Assembly (NCBI GenBank): GCA_900553675.1
Contig: USEH01000030.1
Location: forward strand, 1 to 14,800
DNA: 14,800 nt
Direction of reading: 5' to 3'
Source: an uncultured Ruminococcus sp.
GTDB taxonomy: Bacteria; Bacillota; Clostridia; Oscillospirales; Ruminococcaceae
How positions within the stretch are numbered: position 1 is the stretch's first letter; every line of letters starts with the position of its first letter. Below are positions 6,666-14,456 of this stretch, in pieces. The notes beneath the pieces are model-generated. The model saw nothing but the letters and a program-made list of their open reading frames with translations, searched no databases and was not told the origin of the DNA. Made by a program: the position numbers and the translations under genes.

Positions 6666-8919
6666 ATGAAACCAATCTGGATAGGCACACTAAACAAAAA
6701 CGATGCAAACAATTCACTCCCACCGGAGCTGTTCAGAAAAAACATTATCCATCCGTTCAGGACTTGCCGAAGCAAAGCTTGCCGTCTCCGCTATGGGCAT
6801 ATATAAGGCAAAAATCAACGGAGAAAACGTTTCGGACATATGGTTTGCCCCGGGATATACTCACTATGAAAGCTATGTTCAAAGCCACGAATATGATATC
6901 CTCAGCCTGCTCAGACCCGGCGAAAATACTCTTGATATAACAGTTGCCAATGGCTGGTGGCTTGGCACATTGGGCAACAGAAACAACAGATACGGCGATA
7001 TGCGCGGACTGATTGCGAGTCTTGAGCTGAGCTATTCCGATGGCTCATGTGAAACTGTCTGCACCGACGAAAGCTGGGTTTACACCTGCGATTCTCCGGT
7101 GCGATATTCGGATTTTTACTGCGGTGAAGCTATAGACCTCACCCACGAAGATGAGCATACTTGGAAATTCCATCCCGTACTGCCTTTAAGCTGCCGTCTG
7201 CCGGAAGTAGTTAAGCAGTTAGGCACAGACGTGACGGTCGACCGCCGCCTTACTCCCGTATCACAGAACGGAGATATTTATGACTTTGGTCAGAATCACG
7301 CCGGCGTTATCCACCTGACTGTTCAGGCAGAAGCAGGAACGGTTATAACCGTTCGCCATGCCGAGCTTTTAGGTCTTGACGGCGGACTGTTCACGGAAAA
7401 CCTCCGCACCGCAAAGCAGACCCTCGTCCTTACCTGCAAAGGCGGCATAAGCGATTTTGTGCCGCAGTTCACCTACATGGGATTCAGATACATTGAAATA
7501 AAATCGTCCGCGCCGATAAAGATACTAAATCTCGAAAGCCTTGTGCTTACCTCAAGCTGCCCGGAAACCGGAAGCTTCAGCTGTTCAAATGAGAAGCTAA
7601 ACAGGCTTCAGCAGAATATTCAGTGGAGTCAGCGTGCAAATTTTATGGATATTCCCACCGACTGCCCCCAGCGCGACGAGCGCATGGGTTGGACGGGAGA
7701 TATAGCGGTGTTTGCGCAAACTGCCTCTTTCAACCGCAATATCTCGGCGTTCATGAACAAGTGGCTTTATGACCTTTCGCTTTATCAGAACCCGAACGGC
7801 TCGATTCCGGTTACGATTCCTAAAAATCCGACCTATGACCCAACCGGTGAGGATGGCTTCCCTATTGCGATTTGGGGAGATGCCGCAACAATGGTTCCAT
7901 GGGCAATGTGGCGGGCGTATGCTGATATATCAATTATCGAACGTCAGTATGACAGCATGAAAGCGTATACCGAGGCAGAATTAAGAGCCGCCGCCGCAAC
8001 AGGCGAGGGTCTTGAAAAATATCTTTGGGACAGCAATCCGTTCCAATACGGCGACTGGTGTGCACCCGGAGAAAGCTACGACGACTGGCTTAAAAAGGGC
8101 GACTATCTTGCAACTGCGTATATGGCAAACAGCGTGAGAATCATGGCAGATTCTGCAAGGCTTCTTAACAAAGCCGAGGATGCAGAACACTACTCTGTCA
8201 TCTTGCAAAACATCAGAAAAGCATTCGATAGATACTGCATCAAGGACGATGGCAGGCTTTCCGGCGATTTTCAGTCGAACTATGTCTGCGCGCTTTACTT
8301 CGGACTTGTGCCGGATGATAAAAAGAAGGCTGTTGCCAAGCGGCTTGCTGAGCTTGTCCGCGAAAACAATTATCTTATACACACCGGATTCGCCGGCACT
8401 CCATATATACTGTTTGCCCTTGCCGACAACGGCTATGTTGAAGACGCCTACAAGCTTTTACTGAACGAAGAGTGCCCCGGCTGGCTTTACACAGTCAATG
8501 CGGGCGGCACGACCATGTGGGAGCGCTGGGACGCTCTTAGCAAGGACGGCACCATAAAGGCAGACGCTATTCCCGAGATGGTTTCATTCAATCACTATGC
8601 CTACGGTACTGTCGGAGATTTTCTGTATCGCCGGACGCTTGGTCTTGAACCGATTGAGGCGGGATACAAACGGTTTGCGGTAAAGCCTGTTTTGGGCGGA
8701 GGAATAACTCACGCCGAAGGAAGTCTTGAAACAAGACATGGGCGAATTGAGATAGCCTGGAAAATATCAGACGGCAGCTTTGTGCTTGATGTTACAGTTC
8801 CGGAGGGAACAGCCGCTGAAATCACTTTGCCAGGAGGGTGCGCCGAGACTATATCAGGCGGCAAGTACAGGCGGATAATTAAACTTCAACCGATGGATGA
8901 CAGTGTAAATGCAGATTGA
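6666..8919 (+). CDS. GH78 alpha-L-rhamnosidase, interrupted near its start by a one-base frameshift in an A6 run
   Basis: The correct start is the ATG at 6666 (MKPIWIGTLNKNDANNSLPPELFRK), 10 bases after AAAGGA. This frame must shift at the A6 run (6737-6742): removing one A gives ELFRKTLSIRSGLAEAKLAVSAMGIYKAKINGE, the expected N-terminal rhamnosidase sandwich domain, and the frame then stays open to 8919 (about 750 residues corrected, normal to short for GH78). As written, translation from 6666 ends after about 46 codons; the uninterrupted frame from 6703 lacks a proper start. The (alpha/alpha)6 catalytic barrel holds the family signature DCPQRDERMGWTGD with the general acid Glu338 (corrected numbering) and GGTTMWERWD with the likely base Glu619; a C-terminal beta domain follows. 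The enzyme removes terminal alpha-L-rhamnose from flavonoid glycosides or pectin fragments. There is no signal peptide, so it should act on imported substrates. Either a recent frameshift or a base error; the rest of the frame is intact. Confidence 0.88.
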
Positions 8920-8970
8920 AAATACACATTAATATGATTTAGCCAAATCTGATACAAGGAAACAAATGAT

Positions 8971-10338
8971 ATGTACGACAAGAATATCGACATGGCTGTA
9001 AAGATTGCCGCTTTAGTATCACAGCAGGGCGGAACAGCTTACTATGTTGGCGGATATGTACGAGACAAGATTCGACACAAGGATAACAAAGACATTGATA
9101 TTGAGGTTCATGGAATCTATCCATATCAGTTAGCGTCAATCTTAGATTCTTTGGGCAAGCGAATCTCGATCGGTGAAAGCTTTGGAATATATAATTTGAA
9201 GGGTTATTCTTTAGATATTGCCATGCCCCGCAAAGAAGACAACAGAGGAAATGGTCATAAGGATTTTGACATCTGTGTTGACCCTTTTATCGGGACATAT
9301 GCAGCCGCCTTAAGACGTGATTTTACCTTTAATGCTCTTATGGAAGACATATTAACCGGAAAAATAGTCGATCACTTCGGCGGTGTTGAAGACCTAAAAA
9401 ACGGTATTATCCGCCACGTCAATGACTCTACATTTGCCGAAGATCCGCTCAGGGTTTTGCGGGCAGCGCAATTTGCCGCACGATTTAATTATACTATTGC
9501 CGAAGATACGATTGAGCTGTGCCGTCGGATGGACTTATCCTCTCTTTCCAAAGAAAGAATTATGGGTGAGCTGGAAAAGGCGTTGCTAAAATCCGATAAG
9601 CCTTCGGTTTTCTTTAAAGCTCTGCGGCAAATGAACCGGCTGTCAGTATGGTTTCCGGAATTGGAACAAACAATCGGCATAAAGCAAAACCCAAAACACC
9701 ATGCGGAAGGCGACGTCTGGACACATACGATGATGGTATGCGATGCAGCTGTAAGATATCGCGACAGAGTTAAGAATCCACTTGGCTTTATGCTCTCAAC
9801 GATTACACATGATTTTGGAAAAGCACTTTGCACTGAAGTCATTAATGGGGAGCTGCATGCGTATAATCACGAAACAATAGGACTTCCACTTGTCAAATCA
9901 TTTATGACGAGGCTGACAACTGAAAAAGCACTTATCGAATATGTGATGAATCTATCCGAGCACCATATGAAGCCAAATATACTGGCGGCAGATAATTCTT
10001 CAATCAAAGCAACAAACAAGCTGTTCGATAAATCCGTTGATCCTGAAGCTTTAGTATATCTTGCTATTTCCGACGGACTCGGCAGGATTACATCTCGCGA
10101 ATACATTTCTTATGACGATTTCTTTATGGAACGACTTGCGATTTTCAGAGAGTATATGAGTCGTCCATACGTTATGGGGCGTGATCTGATGGCAGCGGGT
10201 ATGTCGCCATCAGAGCGATTCGCTGATTACATTGAATATGCCCACAAGCTGCGCCTTGCAGGGGTGGATAAAGACAGCGCGCTGCGGCAAACACTGGCGT
10301 TGGCAAGAAAGAAGGGCGATTATGAAAGACCTGATTAA
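8971..10338 (+). CDS. CCA-adding-type tRNA nucleotidyltransferase with HD domain
   Basis: 455 residues. It starts at the ATG at 8971 with AAGGAAA at 8956-8962. The class II poly(A) polymerase/CCA-enzyme head is clear: GGYVRD (27-32), the metal-binding DxD of DIDIEV (Asp41, Asp43), RRDFTFNAL (115-123), and the neck motif EDPLRVLRAAQFAARF (157-172) whose EDxxR selects incoming nucleotides. An HD phosphohydrolase domain follows (WTH at 250-252, HDFGK at 280-284, His300), as in E. coli-type CCA enzymes. The expected role is adding or repairing the CCA 3' end of tRNA; the HD part may have phosphatase or phosphodiesterase activity. Whether it adds CCA, only A or only CC cannot be told from these motifs. 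It begins 51 bases after the rhamnosidase with no terminator between. Its end overlaps a broken RlaP-type nucleotidyltransferase, so the two were probably one operon. It may be an accessory copy rather than the housekeeping gene. Confidence 0.85.
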   Translation: MYDKNIDMAVKIAALVSQQGGTAYYVGGYVRDKIRHKDNKDIDIEVHGIYPYQLASILDSLGKRISIGESFGIYNLKGYSLDIAMPRKEDNRGNGHKDFDICVDPFIGTYAAALRRDFTFNALMEDILTGKIVDHFGGVEDLKNGIIRHVNDSTFAEDPLRVLRAAQFAARFNYTIAEDTIELCRRMDLSSLSKERIMGELEKALLKSDKPSVFFKALRQMNRLSVWFPELEQTIGIKQNPKHHAEGDVWTHTMMVCDAAVRYRDRVKNPLGFMLSTITHDFGKALCTEVINGELHAYNHETIGLPLVKSFMTRLTTEKALIEYVMNLSEHHMKPNILAADNSSIKATNKLFDKSVDPEALVYLAISDGLGRITSREYISYDDFFMERLAIFREYMSRPYVMGRDLMAAGMSPSERFADYIEYAHKLRLAGVDKDSALRQTLALARKKGDYERPD

Positions 10339-10524
10339 CAGTAAGCTTAAGGAAATTGAGCATCAATATGGAGTACGTATTCTACCGGCTGTGAATCAGG
10401 CAGCAGAGCATGAGGATTTGAATCGTCGGATAGTGATTATGACGTAAGGTTTATTTACGCAAGAAAGTACTCTGATTACCTGAAGCCCGAAGGCATCCGA
10501 GATGTGATAGAACTTCCAATTGAC
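10322..10524 (+). pseudogene. Broken RlaP/YcgL-type nucleotidyltransferase (5' part only)
   Basis: An ATG at 10322, preceded by AAGAAGGG, lies inside the end of the CCA-type gene (17-base overlap). It gives MKDLINSKLKEIEHQYGVRILPAV, then the frame is lost near 10392. One frame over, from 10393, the sequence reads ESGSRA-stop-GFESSDSDYDVRFIYARK and continues to PEGIRDVIELPID. The family normally has ESGSRAWGF, so the TGA at 10411-10413 is a TGG-to-TGA change. DSDYD is the metal-binding motif of this polymerase-beta-like family, known as RlaP because of its link with RNA repair genes. The C-terminal part is missing, and the remnant runs into an unrelated fragment at about 10520. One frameshift, one nonsense codon and a truncation make this a real pseudogene rather than a single base error. 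Confidence 0.7.
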
Positions 10525-10765
10525 TGAAGGTGAACTTCTTACTAGATGGACTGAATATGTAAAGGCAGAACACGGCGGGAACGTGCGCATAAAGGAACTT
10601 AAGGATGCTGATTCTAATAGATGTCATGACTTTCAATTCTCCATCCTTCAGATTCTGCCTAAACCAATGGTAAAGGAAGATGTGATTAAGGTCGAAAGCC
10701 TGTGGAAAAACAAGCTATATAGTCTCGGCAAACCGTCCCACAAAGGCAGTATGCTACTCAGCTAA
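10520..10765 (+). pseudogene. C-terminal fragment of a GIY-YIG-family nuclease-like protein
   Basis: This frame encodes TEGELLTRWTEYVKAEHGGN, followed by VRIKELKDADSN, then CHDFQFSILQILPKPM and VIKVESLWKNKL. The string RWxEYVxxxHGGNxxLKEL followed by FQFSILQILPKxM and ExLWKxKL is the pattern of the C-terminal half of bacterial GIY-YIG nuclease family proteins. The N-terminal GIY-YIG motif and catalytic Arg are absent. The usual tail (a KLGS/T-type sequence with GLN) is also missing, replaced by an unrelated ending up to the TAA at 10763-10765. No ribosome site or start precedes it. It abuts the broken RlaP-type remnant, so a deletion probably joined the two. I infer the family from the motif pattern alone. 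Confidence 0.5.
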
Positions 10766-10771
10766 AGTGTA

Positions 10772-10794
10772 TTGGGTAAAGTTGCTTTGCCCAA
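10772..10794 (-). terminator. Hairpin terminator between the lipoprotein gene and the converging pseudogenes
   Basis: TTGGGCAAAG pairs with CTTTACCCAA (9 pairs with one mismatch) around a three-base loop. It lies 17 bases past the lipoprotein stop on the minus strand and just after the last plus-strand remnant, so it could serve both directions. The flanking T tracts are weak on both sides. Confidence 0.5.
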
Positions 10795-10810
10795 GAAAGC
10801 CAATGAACAT

Positions 10811-12184
10811 TCAATTCACATAAGGTCTTTCATCCATCCCCTCAAAATGCACCCGCCGCTTATCAACCGTAATCGCAATATGCTCGGTGCTGACTTCCGC
10901 CGCGATCCTTTCAAGCTCGCGCACTACATCCCTTTCGCTCATCTTCAAAAGCGTTTCAATATCCGTACCGTTCCAAAACGTGCGAACAGCGTTTATCATC
11001 CCTTCAATACGACGGTCACGCTCCCCAACCGTAACGGTTTTCGGGTCTGAGATGTCATAAGAAAACCGATAGCACAAGCTGCACCATGCCGCCCTGCCAT
11101 CACCTGCAAGCTTGTCGGGGAGGATGTCTTCATAATAAGGGCTGATGGTTTCACCTGCATACTTGCTCTGAATTGCTTTTCCGTTTTCCATTCCGGATAG
11201 AAATACAGTCCGCTTCACAAACGAAAGCTCATCATCTGTCAGGGCGACCTGAAAATCCTCCCATGCGACATCCTCGCTGATTCTGTCCATACTTTCGGGA
11301 TTCTCATTTGCCCAGTCCAGCAGCGATTTGTTAAAGTCTTCAAGCGACATATCCGGATAGTTGGGCACTTTCAGGGCAAGCAGGGATGCATAATCCTCCT
11401 GCGTTCCTATGGGATATCTTCGCTGCTCTGTATCGACGTAAAAGATGCTCTTGCTACTATCATTTTCGGCGGATATGGGAAAGTATTTGTACTCAATGGA
11501 AACGCTGACTTCCGGCGTCTGCATATATGGCAGCGATTCGTCTATATAAGCTTTAACTTCTGACAGCATGAGAGCTTCGTTTTGCAGCTCCTCCTTTGAC
11601 CTGTTTTTCAGGATTCCCCACATCATGTCCTGTACACCCAGACGTATGTCGTTGTAATCCTTTACCATAACCTTGTCTGGGTTCAAGATGGTGAGCGTAT
11701 AGGTGTATTCTAAAGTTGCGTTTTCCTCTGGGAAGTGAAAATCGCTTATGGCAGCTCCGCTGTAGGTGCGGGTCTGCCATTTTTCGGCGGTGAGCGGCTC
11801 GAGAATGTAAAACAGGAACCATGCGGTTTCGTCGCTGTCCTTCTGCCGGTAGAGCGTTTCGCTCTCGAAGAATCTTTCCAACAACGCCATGTACTCCGGC
11901 GTGTCGGTCATCCTCCAGACCTTGCTTTGAAATTCCGAGATTTTCATGTGACGGTAATCGTCAAACTGCAATGCCAGCAGCTTTTGGTAGTCCTCCTTGC
12001 TGAAAGAATCGTCTGGGATGTCTTTCGGGATATTCTTCGTGATTCCCTCCGCTGCCGATAAATCATCAAGAACTCCGATATCGGATACCACCCCACTCTT
12101 TGGCGTATTGGGTTGTCCTGCACATCCGGTAATCACACTTGCGATAACGAGGACGGTTGAAATGACAGATAAGTATTTCTTCAT
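10811..12184 (-). CDS. Lipoprotein with two copies of an unrecognised domain
   Basis: 457 residues from the ATG at 12184, chosen because AGAAAGGAG lies just upstream and a lipoprotein signal follows: MKKYLSVISTVLVIASVITGC, with lipobox VITGC and Cys21 as the lipidated residue. The mature protein should sit on the outer face of the cell membrane. I do not recognise the family. The body appears to be two copies of one domain: EDYQKLLALQFDDYRHMKISEFQSKVW (64-90) matches EDYASLLALKVPNYPDMSLEDFNKSLLDW (263-291), and YTYTLTILNPDKVMVKDYNDIRLGVQDMM (160-188) matches YRFSYDISDPKTVTVGERDRRIEGMINAV (372-400). It lies downstream of a two-component system, past a terminator, and could be its target or a signal-sensing partner; that is inference from position. 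Confidence 0.75.
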   Translation of the reverse strand: MKKYLSVISTVLVIASVITGCAGQPNTPKSGVVSDIGVLDDLSAAEGITKNIPKDIPDDSFSKEDYQKLLALQFDDYRHMKISEFQSKVWRMTDTPEYMALLERFFESETLYRQKDSDETAWFLFYILEPLTAEKWQTRTYSGAAISDFHFPEENATLEYTYTLTILNPDKVMVKDYNDIRLGVQDMMWGILKNRSKEELQNEALMLSEVKAYIDESLPYMQTPEVSVSIEYKYFPISAENDSSKSIFYVDTEQRRYPIGTQEDYASLLALKVPNYPDMSLEDFNKSLLDWANENPESMDRISEDVAWEDFQVALTDDELSFVKRTVFLSGMENGKAIQSKYAGETISPYYEDILPDKLAGDGRAAWCSLCYRFSYDISDPKTVTVGERDRRIEGMINAVRTFWNGTDIETLLKMSERDVVRELERIAAEVSTEHIAITVDKRRVHFEGMDERPYVN

Positions 12185-12281
12185 AGTTGAAGCTCCTTTC
12201 TGCACCCTTTTCGGGTACAGCTCTATCATACCGATTCTGCTTGAACTGAGATTGTAGCCAATATGTTTTTTATTTGAAGAT

Positions 12282-12311
12282 AAAAAGGGCGGTGAGTTTT
12301 GCTCGCCGTCC
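12282..12311 (-). terminator. Intrinsic terminator between the histidine kinase and the lipoprotein genes
   Basis: On the minus strand GGACGGCGAG and CTCACCGCCC form an interrupted stem (8 pairs, two mismatches) with a short A-rich loop, followed by TTTTT (12282-12286). It starts 14 bases after the kinase stop. It should end most regulator-kinase transcripts, so the lipoprotein gene needs readthrough or its own promoter; none is obvious in the 97 bases between. Confidence 0.7.
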
Positions 12312-12324
12312 TTTATCATGATTA

Positions 12325-13689
12325 TTAGATTTGTACCAAAGCGATAACGCCATTATCGCTGTTTTCTATCCAGATTTTCGCCCCATGCAAGTCAAGAATC
12401 GACTTGACTATATATAATCCCAGACCCGTTCCGCCAGTCTGACGGTTTCGCGACCGTTCCACGCGGTAAAACGCCTCAAACAGCCTGGGAATCTCCTCCT
12501 TCGGGATATGTACGCCCGTGTTTTCAATCGTCAGCTTTGCTCCGTCTTCGTCCCGCCACAACTTTACTATTATGCGGTTCCCTGCAGGAGAATAAGCGGC
12601 GGCGTTTCCTAAAAGGTTGTCAACTGCCTTTTGGAGCAGACGCATATCTCCCAAGACTGAGATATCCGGAGAAATGAATCTCTCGACGGTCAGATTCTTC
12701 AGCACAAACAAATCCTCGTGCGATGAAAGGCTTTCATTTATGAGACTGCTTAAATCAAGCTCGATTTTATTGCAGGCACAGTCCGGCATATCCAAGCGGG
12801 AAATTGTCAAAAGCTCCTGCACCATTTTTTCAAGAGTATCTGTAGTCGCCAAACACTCTTCAAGGTATTTTTCCCTGTCCTTATATCTCCCCACCTGATA
12901 GAGCATACCCTGAAGCTGTCCTTTGATGATGGTGATTGGAGTTTTAAGCTCGTGCGACGCCGCCGAGAAAAAGTCTATGCGCTGACGTTCAAGCTCCCGT
13001 TCCTTGTCGATCTCCGCTTGAAGCTGTTTGTTTGCGCTTTTCAGCTGTGAAAGTGCGGACGACAGCTTTCCTGACAGGTCGTTCAAGCTCCCCGCAAGAA
13101 CTCCTATTTCGTCTGTGCGCCGCACAGAACATAAGCCGCTGAAATCCAATGCCGCCATCTGCCTGGATATTCTGCTGATTCGCTTGATCGGCGTTGTCAT
13201 ATAGACGGTATAGAAAAAGGCGGCAACTATGGAAACGGAGATAATCACAACACTCAAAACAGGTATCGCCTTTTGAAGTGCCTCTACCACCTGACTTTCC
13301 TTTTCGGTGTTTTTGGAAAAGAAGACGGTGTACTCATCAGTGCTGTCCGAAAATGTCAGTCGGCACCACTCGGATGTATCGTTCTCGTTAAACTGATTTA
13401 GCTCCTGGATGTCGCACTTGAAAAGGTGGAAGACGAACTCGCCGTCGTTATCTTCAATAAGCCATGCGGAATAATCCTCGAGAATTAGCAGTGCTTCCTC
13501 TTTTGTGTAGTGGGATATATCCTCTACAAGATAGGGCAGCTCCTCATCTATCTCAGAAAGGTCGTGAGTATATATGTACGGGGCAAACTCTGCTATGCAG
13601 AAATATGTAACGGCACAGCAGGCAGCCATCAAGGCGGCGGTAATTATGAAAACCTTAGCGGACAGGCTGCTTCTTAGTTTCTTTATCAA
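12325..13689 (-). CDS. Membrane sensor histidine kinase (HAMP, HisKA, HATPase)
   Basis: 454 residues. Two membrane helices (about 11-33 and 141-164) flank an outer sensing region of about 107 residues, acidic and without a recognised domain. A HAMP linker follows (about 165-215; PIKRISRISRQMAALDFS and DEIGVLAGSLNDL), then the HisKA dimerisation helix with phosphoacceptor His246 (FFSAASHELKTPI) and the ATP-binding domain: N box VDNLLGNAAAY (356-366), G1 IENTG (388-392), F box FEAFYR, G2 GGTGLGL (419-425). All catalytic motifs are present. The start is a TTG at 13689 that overlaps the response regulator by 35 bases, with AGAGGGGTGGGG about 8-20 bases upstream. No nearby ATG gives a full first membrane helix, so the TTG is likely but not proven. 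It should phosphorylate the regulator encoded just upstream; the signal is unknown. Confidence 0.93.
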   Translation of the reverse strand: MIKKLRSSLSAKVFIITAALMAACCAVTYFCIAEFAPYIYTHDLSEIDEELPYLVEDISHYTKEEALLILEDYSAWLIEDNDGEFVFHLFKCDIQELNQFNENDTSEWCRLTFSDSTDEYTVFFSKNTEKESQVVEALQKAIPVLSVVIISVSIVAAFFYTVYMTTPIKRISRISRQMAALDFSGLCSVRRTDEIGVLAGSLNDLSGKLSSALSQLKSANKQLQAEIDKERELERQRIDFFSAASHELKTPITIIKGQLQGMLYQVGRYKDREKYLEECLATTDTLEKMVQELLTISRLDMPDCACNKIELDLSSLINESLSSHEDLFVLKNLTVERFISPDISVLGDMRLLQKAVDNLLGNAAAYSPAGNRIIVKLWRDEDGAKLTIENTGVHIPKEEIPRLFEAFYRVERSRNRQTGGTGLGLYIVKSILDLHGAKIWIENSDNGVIALVQI

Positions 13690-14344
13690 TTCGATACCCC
13701 ACCCCTCTGATTGTTTCTATGTAGTCACAAGCGCCTAGCTTCTTGCGCAGATTCTTGATATGTGTGTCGATGATGCGCTCGTCGCCGAAAAATTCATACT
13801 TCCAAAGCGTTTGCAAGAGGTTTTGACGGGTCAATATCCTGCCCTGATGGGTCAGAAGCTCCCGCAAAATCTCAAATTCTCTGGGCGTGAGGTCGATACA
13901 GCTCTCTTCGGCATATGCCTTATATGCCGCCAAATCCAGAGTTAAATCCTTGTATACGATGGTCTGCGGAGCATCGCTCTGCTTTGATGAGCGGCGCAGG
14001 ACCGCCGCTATTTTTCGCAGAAGAACAGGCATTGAAAACGGCTTTGCGATATAGTCGTCTGCCAGCATATCCAAGCCCTTGATCTGGTTTGCTTCGCCGT
14101 CTAAAGCCGTAAGCATGATAATGGGCACGTCCGACTTTTGGCGGATAACCTCGCAGACGCCGTAGCCGTCTATCTTCGGAAGCATGATGTCAAGAAGTAT
14201 CAGGTCAAATGGCTGCTCGGAAAATCTTGCAAGAGCTTCCACGCCGTCGGACGCCAGCACGGTGCTGTGACCTGCGTCCTCTATGAAATCGTGAAGCAGG
14301 GCTTGGATGGATGTGTCATCCTCAACAATTAGAATTTTGCTCAT
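13655..14344 (-). CDS. OmpR/PhoB-family response regulator
   Basis: 229 residues, standard for the family. The receiver domain (1-120) has the acidic pocket (ILIVEDD, residues 4-10), phosphoacceptor Asp52 (LILLDIMLP), Thr79 (MLTA) and Lys101 (DDYIAKPF). The C-terminal winged helix (about 130-225) shows LTPREFEILRELL, the recognition region ERIIDTHIKNLRKKL and the wing IRGVGYRI. It is a DNA-binding activator or repressor controlled by the kinase gene it overlaps. The ATG at 14344 is preceded by GAGGTGA (14353-14359). Its targets are unknown; the lipoprotein downstream is a candidate. Confidence 0.95.
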   Translation of the reverse strand: MSKILIVEDDTSIQALLHDFIEDAGHSTVLASDGVEALARFSEQPFDLILLDIMLPKIDGYGVCEVIRQKSDVPIIMLTALDGEANQIKGLDMLADDYIAKPFSMPVLLRKIAAVLRRSSKQSDAPQTIVYKDLTLDLAAYKAYAEESCIDLTPREFEILRELLTHQGRILTRQNLLQTLWKYEFFGDERIIDTHIKNLRKKLGACDYIETIRGVGYRIDKETKKQPVR

Positions 14345-14427
14345 GTTCTTTTTTCACCTCATGGGATTAGTTTAGCAGGGTTGTTTGAATCTTTTGTGGA
14401 GATTGGGATTTTGTTTTGGATGTATTG

Positions 14428-14456
14428 ATTATAGCGGATTTTTGGGAGAGTGGCAA
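14428..14456 (-). promoter_or_regulatory. Promoter of the response regulator-kinase operon
   Basis: On the minus strand: -35 TTGCCA (14451-14456, one mismatch), a 17-base spacer and a perfect -10 TATAAT (14428-14433). Transcription should begin about 75 bases before the regulator start. The context CACTTGCC, CCAAAAATC and GCTATAAT is shared with the ECF sigma promoter at 1519-1546. Confidence 0.8.

Noticed and set aside
6737..6743. A AAA AAC heptamer as a programmed minus-one frameshift site in the rhamnosidase
   Set aside because: It is in the right phase for minus-one slippage, but that frame (HYPSVQDLPKQ and onward) has no rhamnosidase similarity and ends near 6940. The body needs a plus-one shift.
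6551..6940. A plus-strand open frame across the rhamnosidase start
   Set aside because: It is a shadow in the third frame; neither half resembles a known protein, while the two other frames carry the rhamnosidase.
12185..12319. A 45-residue upstream extension of the lipoprotein
   Set aside because: It would bury the signal peptide and lipobox, and run through the terminator stem; the ATG at 12184 has a good ribosome site.
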